Below, one piece after another: positions 17,037 to 26,586 of a stretch of 64,000 nucleotides of DNA (positions within the stretch are counted from its first letter, which is position 1; every line of letters begins with the position of its first letter). The notes under the pieces are model-generated. The model was given only the letters and a program-made list of their open reading frames with translations, did no database searches and was not told where the DNA came from. Source of the stretch: JAAFHI01 sp039793685 (lineage in GTDB: Bacteria > Acidobacteriota > Blastocatellia > Chloracidobacteriales > Chloracidobacteriaceae). Where the stretch lies: positions 62,001 through 126,000 of the forward strand of contig JBDRAL010000096.1 in assembly GCA_039793685.1 (NCBI GenBank). Direction: 5' to 3'. The translations under genes and the position numbers were made by a program.

Positions 17037-19202
17037 ATGGAATCGCGTCCCACACCGCCGCCACTCGATGTCAAGGAACAATCCTTCAGCGGGCGGCTGC
17101 ACTACAAAATCCTTTCGATCACCCTCCTGGTGGCGGCCCCGATGATTTTCGGGGTGGATTACCTGTTCTACCGGAATCTCCGCCGTGACCGGATCATCGA
17201 ACAGAGCCGCCAGATGCGGCACATCGCCACCACCGCCACCACCTTCATGGATGGCGACGCCCACGAACGGCTCGTCCGTCAGGCCGTGACGGAACAGGAA
17301 ATCCGCGCTGTTTGCACTCAGTTGCAAACCATCGAGCAGGTCAACGAACTCAACGGTTCGGTTTCCACCATCATCCGGGCCGAAAAGGGGTATTTCACGG
17401 GTTTTCACAGCCACGAACCAACCCGAAAGGGCAGCCCGATCCAGGTTCGCCCCGAGGCGGCCCAGGCTTTTGAAAAGGGCGAAGCCACCAATACGCTGCT
17501 TTATGAGGATCAGGGGGGGGCCTGGATTTCGGCTTTCGCCCCGGTACGCGACCGCACTGGAACGGTGGTGGCCGTTCTTGAAGTGAAAAGTCACGCCGAC
17601 CGGCTCAACACGATCATTGTCGATCACTTCAAAACCCTTTTTCTCGAAGTCTTTCTGACCGGACTGTTCATCATCGGATTTTTCTCGCTGATTCTGCGGC
17701 ATTTCGTCACCCAGCCGCTCAGTCGCCTGGTCGAAGGCATCCGGGCCATGTCCCGCCGTGACTACGACTACCCGGTTTCGAATGTCGAAGCCCATGACGA
17801 ACTCGGTTATCTCACGAAATCGTTCGTCCAGATGCGCCAGACGCTTCATGCCTACGTCGAGGAACTGGAGGATTTCACCCAGCGCCTTGAAGACAAGGTC
17901 GAAGAGCGCTCCGCCGAACTGATGAACGCCAACCAGGAACTCCTGCTGGCCAATTCCGAGCTTTACGAAAACCAGCGACAGTTGCGCAAAATCAACGAGG
18001 ACCTGCGGTCGGCGAATATCGCGGTCATGGAAACCAATCGGCTGAAATCGGAATTTGTGGCCAACATGTCGCACGAACTCCGGACGCCCCTCAACGCCAT
18101 CATCGGGTATTCGTCGCTCCTGATGCGCGGGCGATACGGCTCGCTCTCCGAAAAACAGATAAAAGCCATCACCCGCGTTTCGGAGAACTCCGGAAATCTG
18201 CTGGAACTCATCAACACGTTCCTCGATTTTTCAAAAATCGCCGCCGGGAAGATGGGAATCATGGTCGGCGACCTTCACCTCGACCGGTTCATCGATGAAA
18301 CCGTGACACCGCTCGGCGCTCTCGCCAAAGGACGCGGCCTCGAACTAGAAATTATTGTTCCGGAAGGGCTTCCGGTGATTACAACGGATGCCGCGCGGCT
18401 TCGGCAATCGTTGACGAACCTCATTTCGAACGCCGTGAAATTCACCGAAAACGGCTCGGTGACGGTTGAAGCGAAATATCATCCCGACTCCGACGCCTTC
18501 ACCATCGAGGTTCGGGACACCGGAATCGGCATTTCGGAAGAGGATTTGCCCCATATTTTCGAGGAATTCCGCCAGGTTGACGGCTCCACCACCCGGAAAT
18601 TCGGCGGAACCGGTCTCGGCCTCGCCATCGTCCGGAAAAACATGACCATCATCGAGGGGGCGGTCGAAGTCGAAAGCCGGGTCGGCCAGGGATCGACGTT
18701 CCGGTTGCGTTTTCCGAGGACCATTCATTCGTCCGAAACCCCGGTTGCCACTGAAAAACCGATGTTTCCGAATCCTTCTCCGAGGGAAAACCACATCATC
18801 CTGTGCGTGGACGACGAGCCGGATTCCCATGAAATCCTCAAGGGAATGCTCGAAGGCGCAAATTATACGGTCATCGGGGCCAAGAATGTGGGCGAGGGGC
18901 TGGAACTGGCCGGAATTCTCCGTCCGCAGGCCATCGTGCTTGATCTTTTACTTCCGGGGGTGGGCGGAATGGTTTTGCTCGACCGCTTGCGGGACGACTC
19001 CTCGCTCTGTCGCACGCCGGTCATCGTCGTCAGTCAGGCCGACCGGCGCACGGCGCTTTCCGCCTTCGATTACCCGATGGTCATCGGATACCACCCCAAA
19101 CCAGTGGATCGAGCGTGGCTTCTCCAGAATCTCCGCAAACTCGAACGTGCCGACGGCGCTCCGGTCGTTCCCGACCGATCCGGGGCGGAACTCGCCCACT
19201 GA
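17037..19202 (+). CDS. Hybrid sensor histidine kinase with C-terminal receiver
   Basis: A 721-residue membrane sensor: helix near residues 28-46, a periplasmic sensor of about 155 residues, a second helix near 204-222, a HAMP segment, a coiled coil, the H-box EFVANMSHELRTPLNAI, an HATPase domain (DTGIGISEEDL, GGTGLGLAIV) and a receiver domain with LCVDDEPDS and the phosphoacceptor in IVLDLLLPG. The signal is unknown. Two separate receiver genes follow, which suggests branched output through phosphotransfer. The ATG at 17037 has a purine-rich lead but is spaced tightly. Confidence 0.93.
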   Translation: MESRPTPPPLDVKEQSFSGRLHYKILSITLLVAAPMIFGVDYLFYRNLRRDRIIEQSRQMRHIATTATTFMDGDAHERLVRQAVTEQEIRAVCTQLQTIEQVNELNGSVSTIIRAEKGYFTGFHSHEPTRKGSPIQVRPEAAQAFEKGEATNTLLYEDQGGAWISAFAPVRDRTGTVVAVLEVKSHADRLNTIIVDHFKTLFLEVFLTGLFIIGFFSLILRHFVTQPLSRLVEGIRAMSRRDYDYPVSNVEAHDELGYLTKSFVQMRQTLHAYVEELEDFTQRLEDKVEERSAELMNANQELLLANSELYENQRQLRKINEDLRSANIAVMETNRLKSEFVANMSHELRTPLNAIIGYSSLLMRGRYGSLSEKQIKAITRVSENSGNLLELINTFLDFSKIAAGKMGIMVGDLHLDRFIDETVTPLGALAKGRGLELEIIVPEGLPVITTDAARLRQSLTNLISNAVKFTENGSVTVEAKYHPDSDAFTIEVRDTGIGISEEDLPHIFEEFRQVDGSTTRKFGGTGLGLAIVRKNMTIIEGAVEVESRVGQGSTFRLRFPRTIHSSETPVATEKPMFPNPSPRENHIILCVDDEPDSHEILKGMLEGANYTVIGAKNVGEGLELAGILRPQAIVLDLLLPGVGGMVLLDRLRDDSSLCRTPVIVVSQADRRTALSAFDYPMVIGYHPKPVDRAWLLQNLRKLERADGAPVVPDRSGAELAH

Positions 19203-19266
19203 AGGCCCTGCCGGACACTCATTTTCCCAACCTTTTTCCTTAACGTTCGAAACAAAAGGAACGCCC

Positions 19267-19638
19267 GTGTTGAAACGCATTCTCGTGGTTGAAGACAGTC
19301 CGGAAAACCGCGAAATTCTGACCATCGAACTCGAATTCCAGAATTTCGAGGTCGAGGTCGCCGTCAATGGTCGGGAGGCCGTCGAAAAGGCCCATGCCCT
19401 CCGACCCGACCTGATTCTCATGGACATTTCGCTGCCCGTGATGGATGGTCTCGAAGCGACCCGGCGGATCAAGGGGGACCCGGAAACGGCCCACATCCCG
19501 ATCGTCGCCCTCACGGCTCATGCCATGGAAGATGACGAAACGATTTTTCGAAACGCCGGGTGCGATTTCTACCTCTCAAAGCCGGTCGATCCCGAAAACG
19601 TGGTGCTGACCGTCAATCGGTTGCTTTCCCTCGCCTGA
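19267..19638 (+). CDS. Single-domain response regulator (DivK/CheY type)
   Basis: A 123-residue receiver with no output domain: acidic pair in VVEDSPENR, phosphoacceptor in LILMDISLPVMDG, threonine switch in VALTAHAM, and the KPVD lysine. AAAGGAA precedes the GTG start at 19267. It lies 64 bases after the hybrid kinase and is probably its partner or a relay element. Confidence 0.92.
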   Translation: MLKRILVVEDSPENREILTIELEFQNFEVEVAVNGREAVEKAHALRPDLILMDISLPVMDGLEATRRIKGDPETAHIPIVALTAHAMEDDETIFRNAGCDFYLSKPVDPENVVLTVNRLLSLA

Positions 19639-19767
19639 ATCCGATTTCCGATTCCACCCGGTTTCGGTATACATTGAAAAAAGGCTGAAAGAATCGCCTT
19701 CCGCTCATTCCGAAATTCCGACCCTGGTTTTCGGCGCGGCACCTCCCCGTCCCCCGAACGGATTTTC

Positions 19768-20175
19768 ATGTCTCAGCAGTCAAAGCGGATTCTCGTCGTC
19801 GATGACAACCAGGACGTGCTTGATCTCCTTCAGGACGAACTGTCCGCCGAAGGGTATGTCGTCGAAACCGCAAACGATGGACTGGCGGGCCTTCGGGCGC
19901 TCAAACGCGAAAAACCCGACCTGCTCATCATCGACATCATGATGCCCGGCATCAGCGGACCGGGCGTGATGACGCTCATCCAGGAGCGCGATCACTACAA
20001 AACCCTTCGTGAAGTTCCGACCATCGTCATTTCGGCGCAATCGAATATCGAGTTCGTCCGTGAGGAAGGACTCGAACTGACGGTCGGTGACTACCTCGAA
20101 AAACCAATCGACTTTGACCGGCTCCACGAAATCGTTACCCGAAAACTCGGGTGTACGGCTGGAGTTTCCGGCTGA
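19768..20175 (+). CDS. Single-domain response regulator
   Basis: A 135-residue receiver domain with VVDDNQDVLD, the phosphoacceptor in LLIIDIMMPGISG, a serine switch in TIVISAQSN and EKPID. It has no DNA-binding domain. It is the third phospho-relay gene in the row and, being distinct in sequence from its neighbour, likely has a different partner. Confidence 0.92.
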   Translation: MSQQSKRILVVDDNQDVLDLLQDELSAEGYVVETANDGLAGLRALKREKPDLLIIDIMMPGISGPGVMTLIQERDHYKTLREVPTIVISAQSNIEFVREEGLELTVGDYLEKPIDFDRLHEIVTRKLGCTAGVSG

Positions 20176-20309
20176 TTCGGTACAAAAGTGACGGTTTTAC
20201 CGAAAAAATCCAATTTTTTGGAATTTTTTTGGCACTTTTGACGGATGCGGTCGTTATGTACCGGTATCCGCTTCAAAAAAAACTCTCACTTTTACCGGAG
20301 AAGATTGGT

Positions 20310-20561
20310 ATGGGTAAAACAATGAAAAGAACCAATCGGGTCAAGGACATCGAAGAACGGTTCGGCGGGACAACCGTCGAAATTCTGGACCGCCTGATGC
20401 GTGAACTCGTCCGCGCACGGAACGCCAGCCGCGATGCGTTGCGGCGGGTCCGCTCGGAGTCATCGGATCAGGCACTTCAAGACTTCCTCAAGGCCAGACA
20501 GGACGTTCTGCTCCAGCGGCAACGCCTGCTTCGGGTACTGGAAGCCCACACCGAAGGATGA
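20310..20561 (+). CDS. Small coiled-coil protein, unknown
   Basis: An 83-residue Arg-rich helical protein (RLMRELVRARNASRDALRR). GGAG 9 bases upstream supports the ATG at 20310; a second ATG at 20322 is possible. No family recognised. A strong terminator follows. Confidence 0.6.
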   Translation: MGKTMKRTNRVKDIEERFGGTTVEILDRLMRELVRARNASRDALRRVRSESSDQALQDFLKARQDVLLQRQRLLRVLEAHTEG

Positions 20562-20589
20562 ACCACATCCTTCACGGCTGATGGTCAAC

Positions 20590-20616
20590 GGGCGGGGGAA
20601 ACCCCGCCCCCTTCAT
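20590..20616 (+). terminator. Intrinsic terminator
   Basis: Perfect GGGCGGGG/CCCCGCCC stem with a short loop, followed by a T-containing tail, 29 bases after the small coiled-coil gene. Confidence 0.75.
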
Positions 20617-20776
20617 TTTGGGGAGTTTTTTTCTTCAGATTTCATTCCGGGGGCCAATTCCAAAACCGGTTTTTTCGGGCCATCCGCCCGTTTCCCGCGA
20701 ACTGAGCGTTGCAAAAGTCCAGTTAGGATGGCTACCTTTCGTCACCACATTATTTTTCTTGTTGAACCGGAGTCCC

Positions 20777-21958
20777 ATGGCTTCAATCGCCTACCTTTCA
20801 CTCGGAAAACTCAATCTCGTGGCGGAATCCGGGGGACACCGGACTCTGACCAGTCAGTTTGGCGAGCAGGTCCGCCAGCGCGCCCTCGAACTCCGCCAGA
20901 AAAATGAATGGAAAACCCAGGGAACCGGCGCGCGGTTCATGCTCGGCGGTTCGGCGATGTTCGGCGCGGGGTTGAAGGACCCGGGACAGATGCGGATTGC
21001 GATGACCAGCATCTGTCGCGGGGAAGCACCCGGAAAAGTCCTCTACAGCCTCGAAACCGACGACATTGCGGGCGTTTTTTCGCTTCAACTTGAAGAAAAA
21101 AGCGAACGCCGTCTGTTTCACGACGCGGGCACGGTGCTGCGCCACCTTTCGCTGAATTCCGAGCAGAACCTGATTGTCTGCTCACAAATGAACGGGCCGC
21201 TGGCGAACCTCGTCGTCCTCGGGACCGACGGCGTTGAAATGTTCGAGGTCACCGAAGGGGATTCCATCGACGTGAATCCCTCGTGGGTACCGGGCAAACG
21301 GAAAACCGTGGTTTACCAGTCCGCCGGCATCGGCCGCGATGAAAACGGCAACTTCGGCGGTCAGTCGCATTTTTCGATTCACACGGTCGATCTGGAATCG
21401 GGAGAAATGGCGACGGTTCTCGAAGATGAAGCCCACGATTTTCTGGCCCCCCGGATGACGGCCGACGGGGCGCTGTACTGCATTCGGCGTCCGCACCGGA
21501 AACCGAAGGGGGAAGGCTTCAACCCGGTCCGGTTGCTGCTGGACATCATCCTGTTCCCGTTCCGGCTGGCCGGAGCGATTGTTCAGTGGCTGAACTTCTT
21601 CACCGTACGCTATTCCGGCAAGCCCCTGATTTCATCCCAGGGGGCAAAACAGCAGGAAATGGACATTCGCCGGATGATGATCTGGGACAACCTGCTCGAC
21701 GCCCGCGACGCCGCCCGCGACGCCGAGAAAAACCGGAATAAAAACGAGGGACTCGTTCCGTCCTCGTGGCAACTCGTCAGACGGTCGCCGGGTGGCAATG
21801 TAGATGTGGTCGCAAAAGGCGTCCTTTCCTTTGACCTCGCGCCTGACGGGACGGTGGGTTTCTCGAACGGGAGCGCCATTTACCGGCTCGACCCATCGGG
21901 AAAATCCGAACGGATTCACAAAGGGGCGTTCATCGAACAGGTCCTGTGGGTCGGCTGA
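20777..21958 (+). CDS. TolB-like beta-propeller protein
   Basis: A 393-residue protein whose repeats (for example DVNPSWVPGKRKTVVYQS, FLAPRMTADGALYCIRR, LSFDLAPDGTVGFSNG) match the TolB/WD40-like propeller pattern. A hydrophobic stretch in the middle (LLLDIILFPFRLAGAIVQW) may touch the membrane. There is no signal peptide, so it is probably cytoplasmic or peripheral. The start at 20777 begins MASIAYLSLG. Function unknown. Confidence 0.75.
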   Translation: MASIAYLSLGKLNLVAESGGHRTLTSQFGEQVRQRALELRQKNEWKTQGTGARFMLGGSAMFGAGLKDPGQMRIAMTSICRGEAPGKVLYSLETDDIAGVFSLQLEEKSERRLFHDAGTVLRHLSLNSEQNLIVCSQMNGPLANLVVLGTDGVEMFEVTEGDSIDVNPSWVPGKRKTVVYQSAGIGRDENGNFGGQSHFSIHTVDLESGEMATVLEDEAHDFLAPRMTADGALYCIRRPHRKPKGEGFNPVRLLLDIILFPFRLAGAIVQWLNFFTVRYSGKPLISSQGAKQQEMDIRRMMIWDNLLDARDAARDAEKNRNKNEGLVPSSWQLVRRSPGGNVDVVAKGVLSFDLAPDGTVGFSNGSAIYRLDPSGKSERIHKGAFIEQVLWVG

Positions 21959-21976
21959 TGCTCGCAACATATTGAA

Positions 21977-22375
21977 ATGAAACGATTTCACCTGATTTTC
22001 GGCATTTTCGCCCTGATCATGTTCATTCTGACCGGGCAATACATGGGCCGCTACATTCATACTCGGGAAATTGAGGTCGGGATCCGGCTGCTCTACCGGA
22101 CCCGCCACATTTTCCTCATGCTTTCCGGGCTTTCCCACGTCCTGCTCGGGGTGCATCTGGTCGTGGCCCATTCGGGCTGGCGGAAATACCTTCAAATCGT
22201 CGGATCGGCGCTCCTGTCCGCCGCGACCGGTCTTTTTCTCGCCGGATTCTTCATCGAGCCTCCCGCCCGCGACCTTTCGACCCCATTGTCGCACTTGGGG
22301 ACCTACGTCGCCTTGGCCGGGACGCTTTTTCATCTCCTGACGGTCGGCGGGGAAAAGAAAACCGCCCAACCCTGA
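21977..22375 (+). CDS. Four-helix integral membrane protein
   Basis: A 132-residue protein with about four membrane helices and several histidines inside or near them (RTRHIFLML, GLSHVLLGVHLVV, TLFHLL), a pattern often seen in heme- or metal-carrying membrane proteins. It starts 18 bases after the propeller gene and is probably co-transcribed. Family not recognised. Confidence 0.7.
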   Translation: MKRFHLIFGIFALIMFILTGQYMGRYIHTREIEVGIRLLYRTRHIFLMLSGLSHVLLGVHLVVAHSGWRKYLQIVGSALLSAATGLFLAGFFIEPPARDLSTPLSHLGTYVALAGTLFHLLTVGGEKKTAQP

Positions 22376-22388
22376 CGGATTGAGCGGT
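22361..22388 (-). terminator. Probable terminator for the CocE-type gene
   Basis: Nine-pair stem ACCGC.../...GCGGT with one wobble and a 10-base loop; on the minus strand it is followed by TTTTCTTTTC. It overlaps the end of the converging membrane-protein gene. Confidence 0.55.
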
Positions 22389-22418
22389 GCGTGGAATCCC
22401 GGCCGGTTTGAACGTTCT

Positions 22419-24278
22419 CTACTTTTTCACCACGGACACTTCGACGTGGGAAGGGAACTTCCGCGACCGGAAAACCTTGTGGTTCTGCGCTTTGTAGTCT
22501 GCTTCCCTGGCCTCGAAAATGTTCGGAACGAAGGTCTGCGGGTTGCGGTCAATCACCGGAAACCAGGTGCTTTGAACCTGAACCATGATTTTGTGGCCCT
22601 TTTTGAAGCAGTGGTCCTTGTGGTGCAGGTAAATGTTGAACGGCGTGACCTGATTCGGTGTGATGGCTTCGGGTTTTTCAAACGAATTGCGAAACCGCCC
22701 GCGCAGAACTTCGCTCGTCACCATCATCTGGTAGCCGCCCATTTTCGGATTGTCGGGAATGTCCTGCGGCAACACGTCGATGAGCTTGACGATCCAGTCG
22801 GCGTCCGAACCGGTGGTGGAGGCAAACAGCCGGCCCATGATTTCGCCGGTGATGGTCACGTCTTCCGTCAAAACGTCCGTTTCCCAGCTTAAAACGTCGG
22901 GCCGGTTGTGGACGAACCGCTGATCCTCGGTCAGCCAGGTGTACCAGCCGGAGCCTTTCGGCGAGTAGGTCGGCTCGATGGGGCGTTTCCGGTACGGGAC
23001 CGGGTGCGCTGGGTCCGAAACGTAGGTATCGGCGGCGGTTTCGTCCGTTTCCGTGGGCGGGTCGAAGGACAGTTTTCCGTCCGCGTGGAAATAGAGGCCG
23101 CGTTTCTCGGTCATCGGCGACGGCGGCCACGCGGCGTAGGATTTCCACTCGTTGCTGCCTGTTTCAAACATCTGGGCTTCGGGAAAATCGAGTTTTCCCT
23201 TGCCCTTCAAATGAAATGCAAACCACGGCGCCTGAATTTTCTCGCGGAAGTAACGGGCCGTCGCCTGCTTGAACTCCAGATTTCCCAGTTTGTCACCTTC
23301 GCCGCGCGCCCACGCGCCGTGATTCCACGGACCGACCACGATGTAGTTCAGGTTGTTCCGGTCGTTTTTTTCGAGCGCGAGATACGCCTGAATCGGTCCG
23401 TAAAAATCTTCCTGATCAAACCAGCCCGCGACGTGCAGGGTGGGGACCGTGACCGATTTGAGGTAGTGCGAAGCCGAACGCCGTTTCCAGAATTCGTCGA
23501 AATTCGGATGTTCGATGAAATTGCGCCACGTCGGGAGCGTCGGTTTGATGAGGTTCGAGGTCGGCCCTTTTTTCAGATACCACTCGAACGTGTCGTAGGT
23601 GTCGAACTCGGGATCGACTTCGTCCTTGGCCGTTTCCAGCCCGTAAACATATTCATAGCCATAACTTAGCCGGAATCCGCCCTGATGAAAGAAATCATCG
23701 CCGAGCCAGGTGTCGCCCATCACCGCCTGCGGGGAAAGGGCTTTCAAGGCGGGATGGGGGTTGATGAGCGGAATCACCGCCAGCCAGCCGGGGTAGGAAA
23801 TCCCGAACATCCCGACCCGGCCGTTGTTGTTCGGGACGTTTTTCACCAGCCATTCGATTGTGTCGTAGGTGTCGGTGCTTTCATCCACGCCCTTCGGGTC
23901 GCCCTCGGGTTTGGGCGGGCGGTTCATCTGGAATTCGCCTTCGGATTTGAACTTTCCGCGAATGTCCTGAAACGCGAAGATGTAGCCGTCCCGGATCAAT
24001 TCCGCCTGTGACCGGTTCAAACCTTCAGCCGTGCCGCCGCTCACGCCGTAGGGCGTCCGCTGCATCAGAATCGGGAGCGGTTCGGCGGCGTTTTTCGGAA
24101 TGAAGATGACGGTATTGAGTTTGACCCCGTCGCGCATCGGGATCATTTCGACCCGGCGTTCAAACTGGACCGGTTGCGGCTTTGAAACGTCCTGCGCGCG
24201 AAGCGGAACACTGAAACCGAGGAGCGCGAGGACCGCGAGAAGGAACAGGCGACCATGTGTGTGCTTGTGGGTATTCAT
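22419..24278 (-). CDS. CocE/NonD family hydrolase (X-Pro dipeptidyl-peptidase type)
   Basis: A 619-residue serine hydrolase with a cleavable signal peptide (LLGFSVPLRAQD), so exported. The nucleophile lies in MFGISYPGWL and the probable histidine in VVGPWNHGAW. The last third is the jelly-roll X-Pro_dipeptidyl C-domain. Family members are alpha-amino-acid ester hydrolases, cocaine esterases and glutaryl acylases; the natural substrate here is unknown. It starts 50 bases after the NadD-NadK stop on the same strand. Confidence 0.93.
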   Translation of the reverse strand: MNTHKHTHGRLFLLAVLALLGFSVPLRAQDVSKPQPVQFERRVEMIPMRDGVKLNTVIFIPKNAAEPLPILMQRTPYGVSGGTAEGLNRSQAELIRDGYIFAFQDIRGKFKSEGEFQMNRPPKPEGDPKGVDESTDTYDTIEWLVKNVPNNNGRVGMFGISYPGWLAVIPLINPHPALKALSPQAVMGDTWLGDDFFHQGGFRLSYGYEYVYGLETAKDEVDPEFDTYDTFEWYLKKGPTSNLIKPTLPTWRNFIEHPNFDEFWKRRSASHYLKSVTVPTLHVAGWFDQEDFYGPIQAYLALEKNDRNNLNYIVVGPWNHGAWARGEGDKLGNLEFKQATARYFREKIQAPWFAFHLKGKGKLDFPEAQMFETGSNEWKSYAAWPPSPMTEKRGLYFHADGKLSFDPPTETDETAADTYVSDPAHPVPYRKRPIEPTYSPKGSGWYTWLTEDQRFVHNRPDVLSWETDVLTEDVTITGEIMGRLFASTTGSDADWIVKLIDVLPQDIPDNPKMGGYQMMVTSEVLRGRFRNSFEKPEAITPNQVTPFNIYLHHKDHCFKKGHKIMVQVQSTWFPVIDRNPQTFVPNIFEAREADYKAQNHKVFRSRKFPSHVEVSVVKK

Positions 24279-24327
24279 CGCAGACCTTCAAAAGGAGCCG
24301 TGAGGCGACCTGAGGAATCCGCCGGTT

Positions 24328-25722
24328 TTACAGAATTGAAGACGGAACCGGAAACTGAACCTTCATGATTTTTTCCGCCATGTCGTGATGCGGGCTGAAC
24401 GAAAGTTCGACAGTGGCGATTCGGCTGGCCCGAATGCGCATTCGATGAATTTCGCCGAGCGACATTCCCCCGGCGTACCCGATGAGCGGCCGCTTGACGG
24501 GGTCCAGCGACCGGAATTCGACCTCCGCGTCGAGTGAAATCAGCGCAAACTTCCAGTTGGTCGGCGACATGATGTTCGACCCGGCGAGGACGAGCGCGGG
24601 CGTGTCGGCGAGCAGGGGCGGCGCGCCCATCGCGCGTGCGTAAGCCGTCGAACCGGCGGCGGTGGCAAGGAGAATGCCGTCCCCGACGAGTTTCGGAATC
24701 CGGACTTCATCGTTGACCTTCACTTCGACCCAGGCTGACTGGCTTCCGTGGCGTTCGACCCACGCATCGTTAAAGGAAACCGTGCAGGTGGTAATTCCGT
24801 CCGGTCCGTCCGCCTCGACGTAGAGCAGGGGCATCTGGTGGAGAATCATTTCTTCCGGCGGAAAACCGTTTTCGAAGACTTCCTCCAGGTTGTTCAGAAG
24901 AAAGCCGAGATGACCGGTATTGATTCCGAAAAAGGGAAGCCGTTTGGTCCAGTGCGCCCGGATGGCGTCGAGCATCGTGCCGTCGCCGCCGACGGCGACC
25001 ACGCAATTCGGATTGGTTTCGTCGATGTGGGGTCGTAACCGTTCGACCACAGCCTGGGATTTCGGATTTCGCGGGTCGGCATACACGAGCAGTCGTGGCT
25101 GGTGCAGGGAAAGGCGGGTAACCCGGCTCGGAATGCGTCCGCGATAGAGGCCGTAGCGTTCAATGTAGGACGCCACCTCCGGATGAACCAGATGGGCGAA
25201 CGGCTTTCGCAGATACACCGTTTCGCGGATGTCGGCGCTTGATTCGCTGTGGTTCGAGGTTCGAAAGGCTCGCCCGTAGGGGGGAAGGTCGGCTTCGTCG
25301 TAGGTTTCACCCTCCCGAACCATCACCGCAAACCGCGATGACCGCCAGAGTTCCTTTCCGTTCTGCCAGAACCGCTGGATGGGAGAATGATTCTCCTTGC
25401 CGCCTTCGATCAGGTCGGCCCCGACGACCAGCCAGACTTCGCCGAACTGGTGGTAGCGTTTTTCAAGTTCATCGGTGTGGGAAAAGACCGCCTGTTCCAG
25501 ATCGGAAGGGTCGATGGTCACTTTCGGCAGGCCACGAAAGCCGAGATCGGTCATCGCAGCGCGAAAAACCGAGTCAACATCGTTGGTCGTGGGTTTGTCG
25601 GGACGCGGCCCGCAAGGAATGACGACGATTTCATCAAAATGGGGAATGAGGGCTTCGACAATCCGGCGATGGTGGAGACCCGGAGGGTTGAAACTCCCTC
25701 CGTAGACGGCGATTCGGCGCAT
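24328..25722 (-). CDS. NadD-like nucleotidyltransferase fused to NAD kinase
   Basis: A 464-residue fusion. Residues 1 to about 195 form a NadD/NMNAT domain with VYGGSFNPPGLHH (the ATP-binding HxGH region, slightly altered to GLHH) and SSADIRE in place of ISSTxIR. Residues about 205-464 are a full NAD kinase: GGDGTMLDAI, GINTGHLGFL, GDGILLATAAGSTAYA. The two steps flank the NadE reaction if the first domain uses nicotinate mononucleotide, and are consecutive if it uses NMN. Each family is normally a separate protein. No frameshift or stop separates the parts. Confidence 0.92.
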   Translation of the reverse strand: MRRIAVYGGSFNPPGLHHRRIVEALIPHFDEIVVIPCGPRPDKPTTNDVDSVFRAAMTDLGFRGLPKVTIDPSDLEQAVFSHTDELEKRYHQFGEVWLVVGADLIEGGKENHSPIQRFWQNGKELWRSSRFAVMVREGETYDEADLPPYGRAFRTSNHSESSADIRETVYLRKPFAHLVHPEVASYIERYGLYRGRIPSRVTRLSLHQPRLLVYADPRNPKSQAVVERLRPHIDETNPNCVVAVGGDGTMLDAIRAHWTKRLPFFGINTGHLGFLLNNLEEVFENGFPPEEMILHQMPLLYVEADGPDGITTCTVSFNDAWVERHGSQSAWVEVKVNDEVRIPKLVGDGILLATAAGSTAYARAMGAPPLLADTPALVLAGSNIMSPTNWKFALISLDAEVEFRSLDPVKRPLIGYAGGMSLGEIHRMRIRASRIATVELSFSPHHDMAEKIMKVQFPVPSSIL

Positions 25723-25913
25723 GAGTGCTTCCCGGAAGGGTGGGGTTTGGTGGTGCGGGCCGAGTGTAGCGGGAAACCCGGAACATTGTCATTCCTTCCG
25801 GATTTTGAACGGCAAAAATGGCTAATCCGATCAGCCGGTTCACGGAACTTTGGGGTTTTCCCCGTCGTACGCGCGCGATCCTTTATTACATGCGGCTTCC
25901 CGGTTGACTCCGG

Positions 25914-26576
25914 TCACCGTCCGACGATGGGGAGAAGGCCCGGAAAGTCGCCGACGATGAAATTCGCCCCGGCCCGGTTGAGTTCGTCGAGATCGCGGAA
26001 GCCGTAGGTGACGCCGCAGGTCCGCGTCCCGGCCGCCGCGCCGGAAAGGATGTCGTTCGCGCTGTCGCCGATCATCAGTGCCGTTTCGGGCCGTTCCACG
26101 CCGCAGGCTTTCAGCGCTTCAAGAACGGGGACGGGCGACGGCTTTCGTTCCGGCGTCGAATCGCCGCCGACCACCACCTTGAAAAAACGGGCCAGCCCAA
26201 GGTGTTCGAGGATGGTCACCGAAAAGCCGTGGGGTTTGTTCGTCACGATTCCCATCGGCAGACCCTCGAACGTCGCAAGCGTCTCGGCGACGCCGGGGTA
26301 GGCGGTGGTCGTGTCGAGCAGGCACGCGCCGTAGGCTTCCTTGAATCGCTCCAGTCCCTCGGAAACGATGTCTTCCGTCACCGAATCACCGAGGGCGGTC
26401 CGCAGCCCCCGTTCGACCAGTTTGCGCGCGCCGTCGCCGACAAAACGACTGACTTCATCAAGTTCAACCGTGGAAAATCCCATCCGGTCGAGCATTTGGT
26501 TCAGTGCGAAAGCGAGATCGCGGCGGGAATCGACGAGCGTCCCGTCGAGATCGAACAAAAGGCAGGCGTAGGGCAT
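25914..26576 (-). CDS. HAD-family phosphatase, phosphoglycolate phosphatase type
   Basis: A 220-residue HAD hydrolase with motif I LLFDLDGTLVDSR, motif II VTNKPHG, and motif III/IV near ALMIGDSANDILSG. The cap domain and length fit Gph (2-phosphoglycolate phosphatase) and its relatives; specificity within the group cannot be settled. It lies 191 bases upstream of the NadD-NadK gene on the same strand. Confidence 0.88.
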   Translation of the reverse strand: MPYACLLFDLDGTLVDSRRDLAFALNQMLDRMGFSTVELDEVSRFVGDGARKLVERGLRTALGDSVTEDIVSEGLERFKEAYGACLLDTTTAYPGVAETLATFEGLPMGIVTNKPHGFSVTILEHLGLARFFKVVVGGDSTPERKPSPVPVLEALKACGVERPETALMIGDSANDILSGAAAGTRTCGVTYGFRDLDELNRAGANFIVGDFPGLLPIVGR

Positions 26577-26586
26577 TGGAGTGGGC

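Noticed and set aside
14965..17064. Open frame of about 700 codons on the minus strand
   Set aside because: It is antisense to the PlsC-GNAT gene, which has clear motifs; high GC makes long antisense frames common, and the peptide has no known domain.
16905..18074. Open frame of about 390 codons on the minus strand
   Set aside because: Antisense to the hybrid histidine kinase; no domain.
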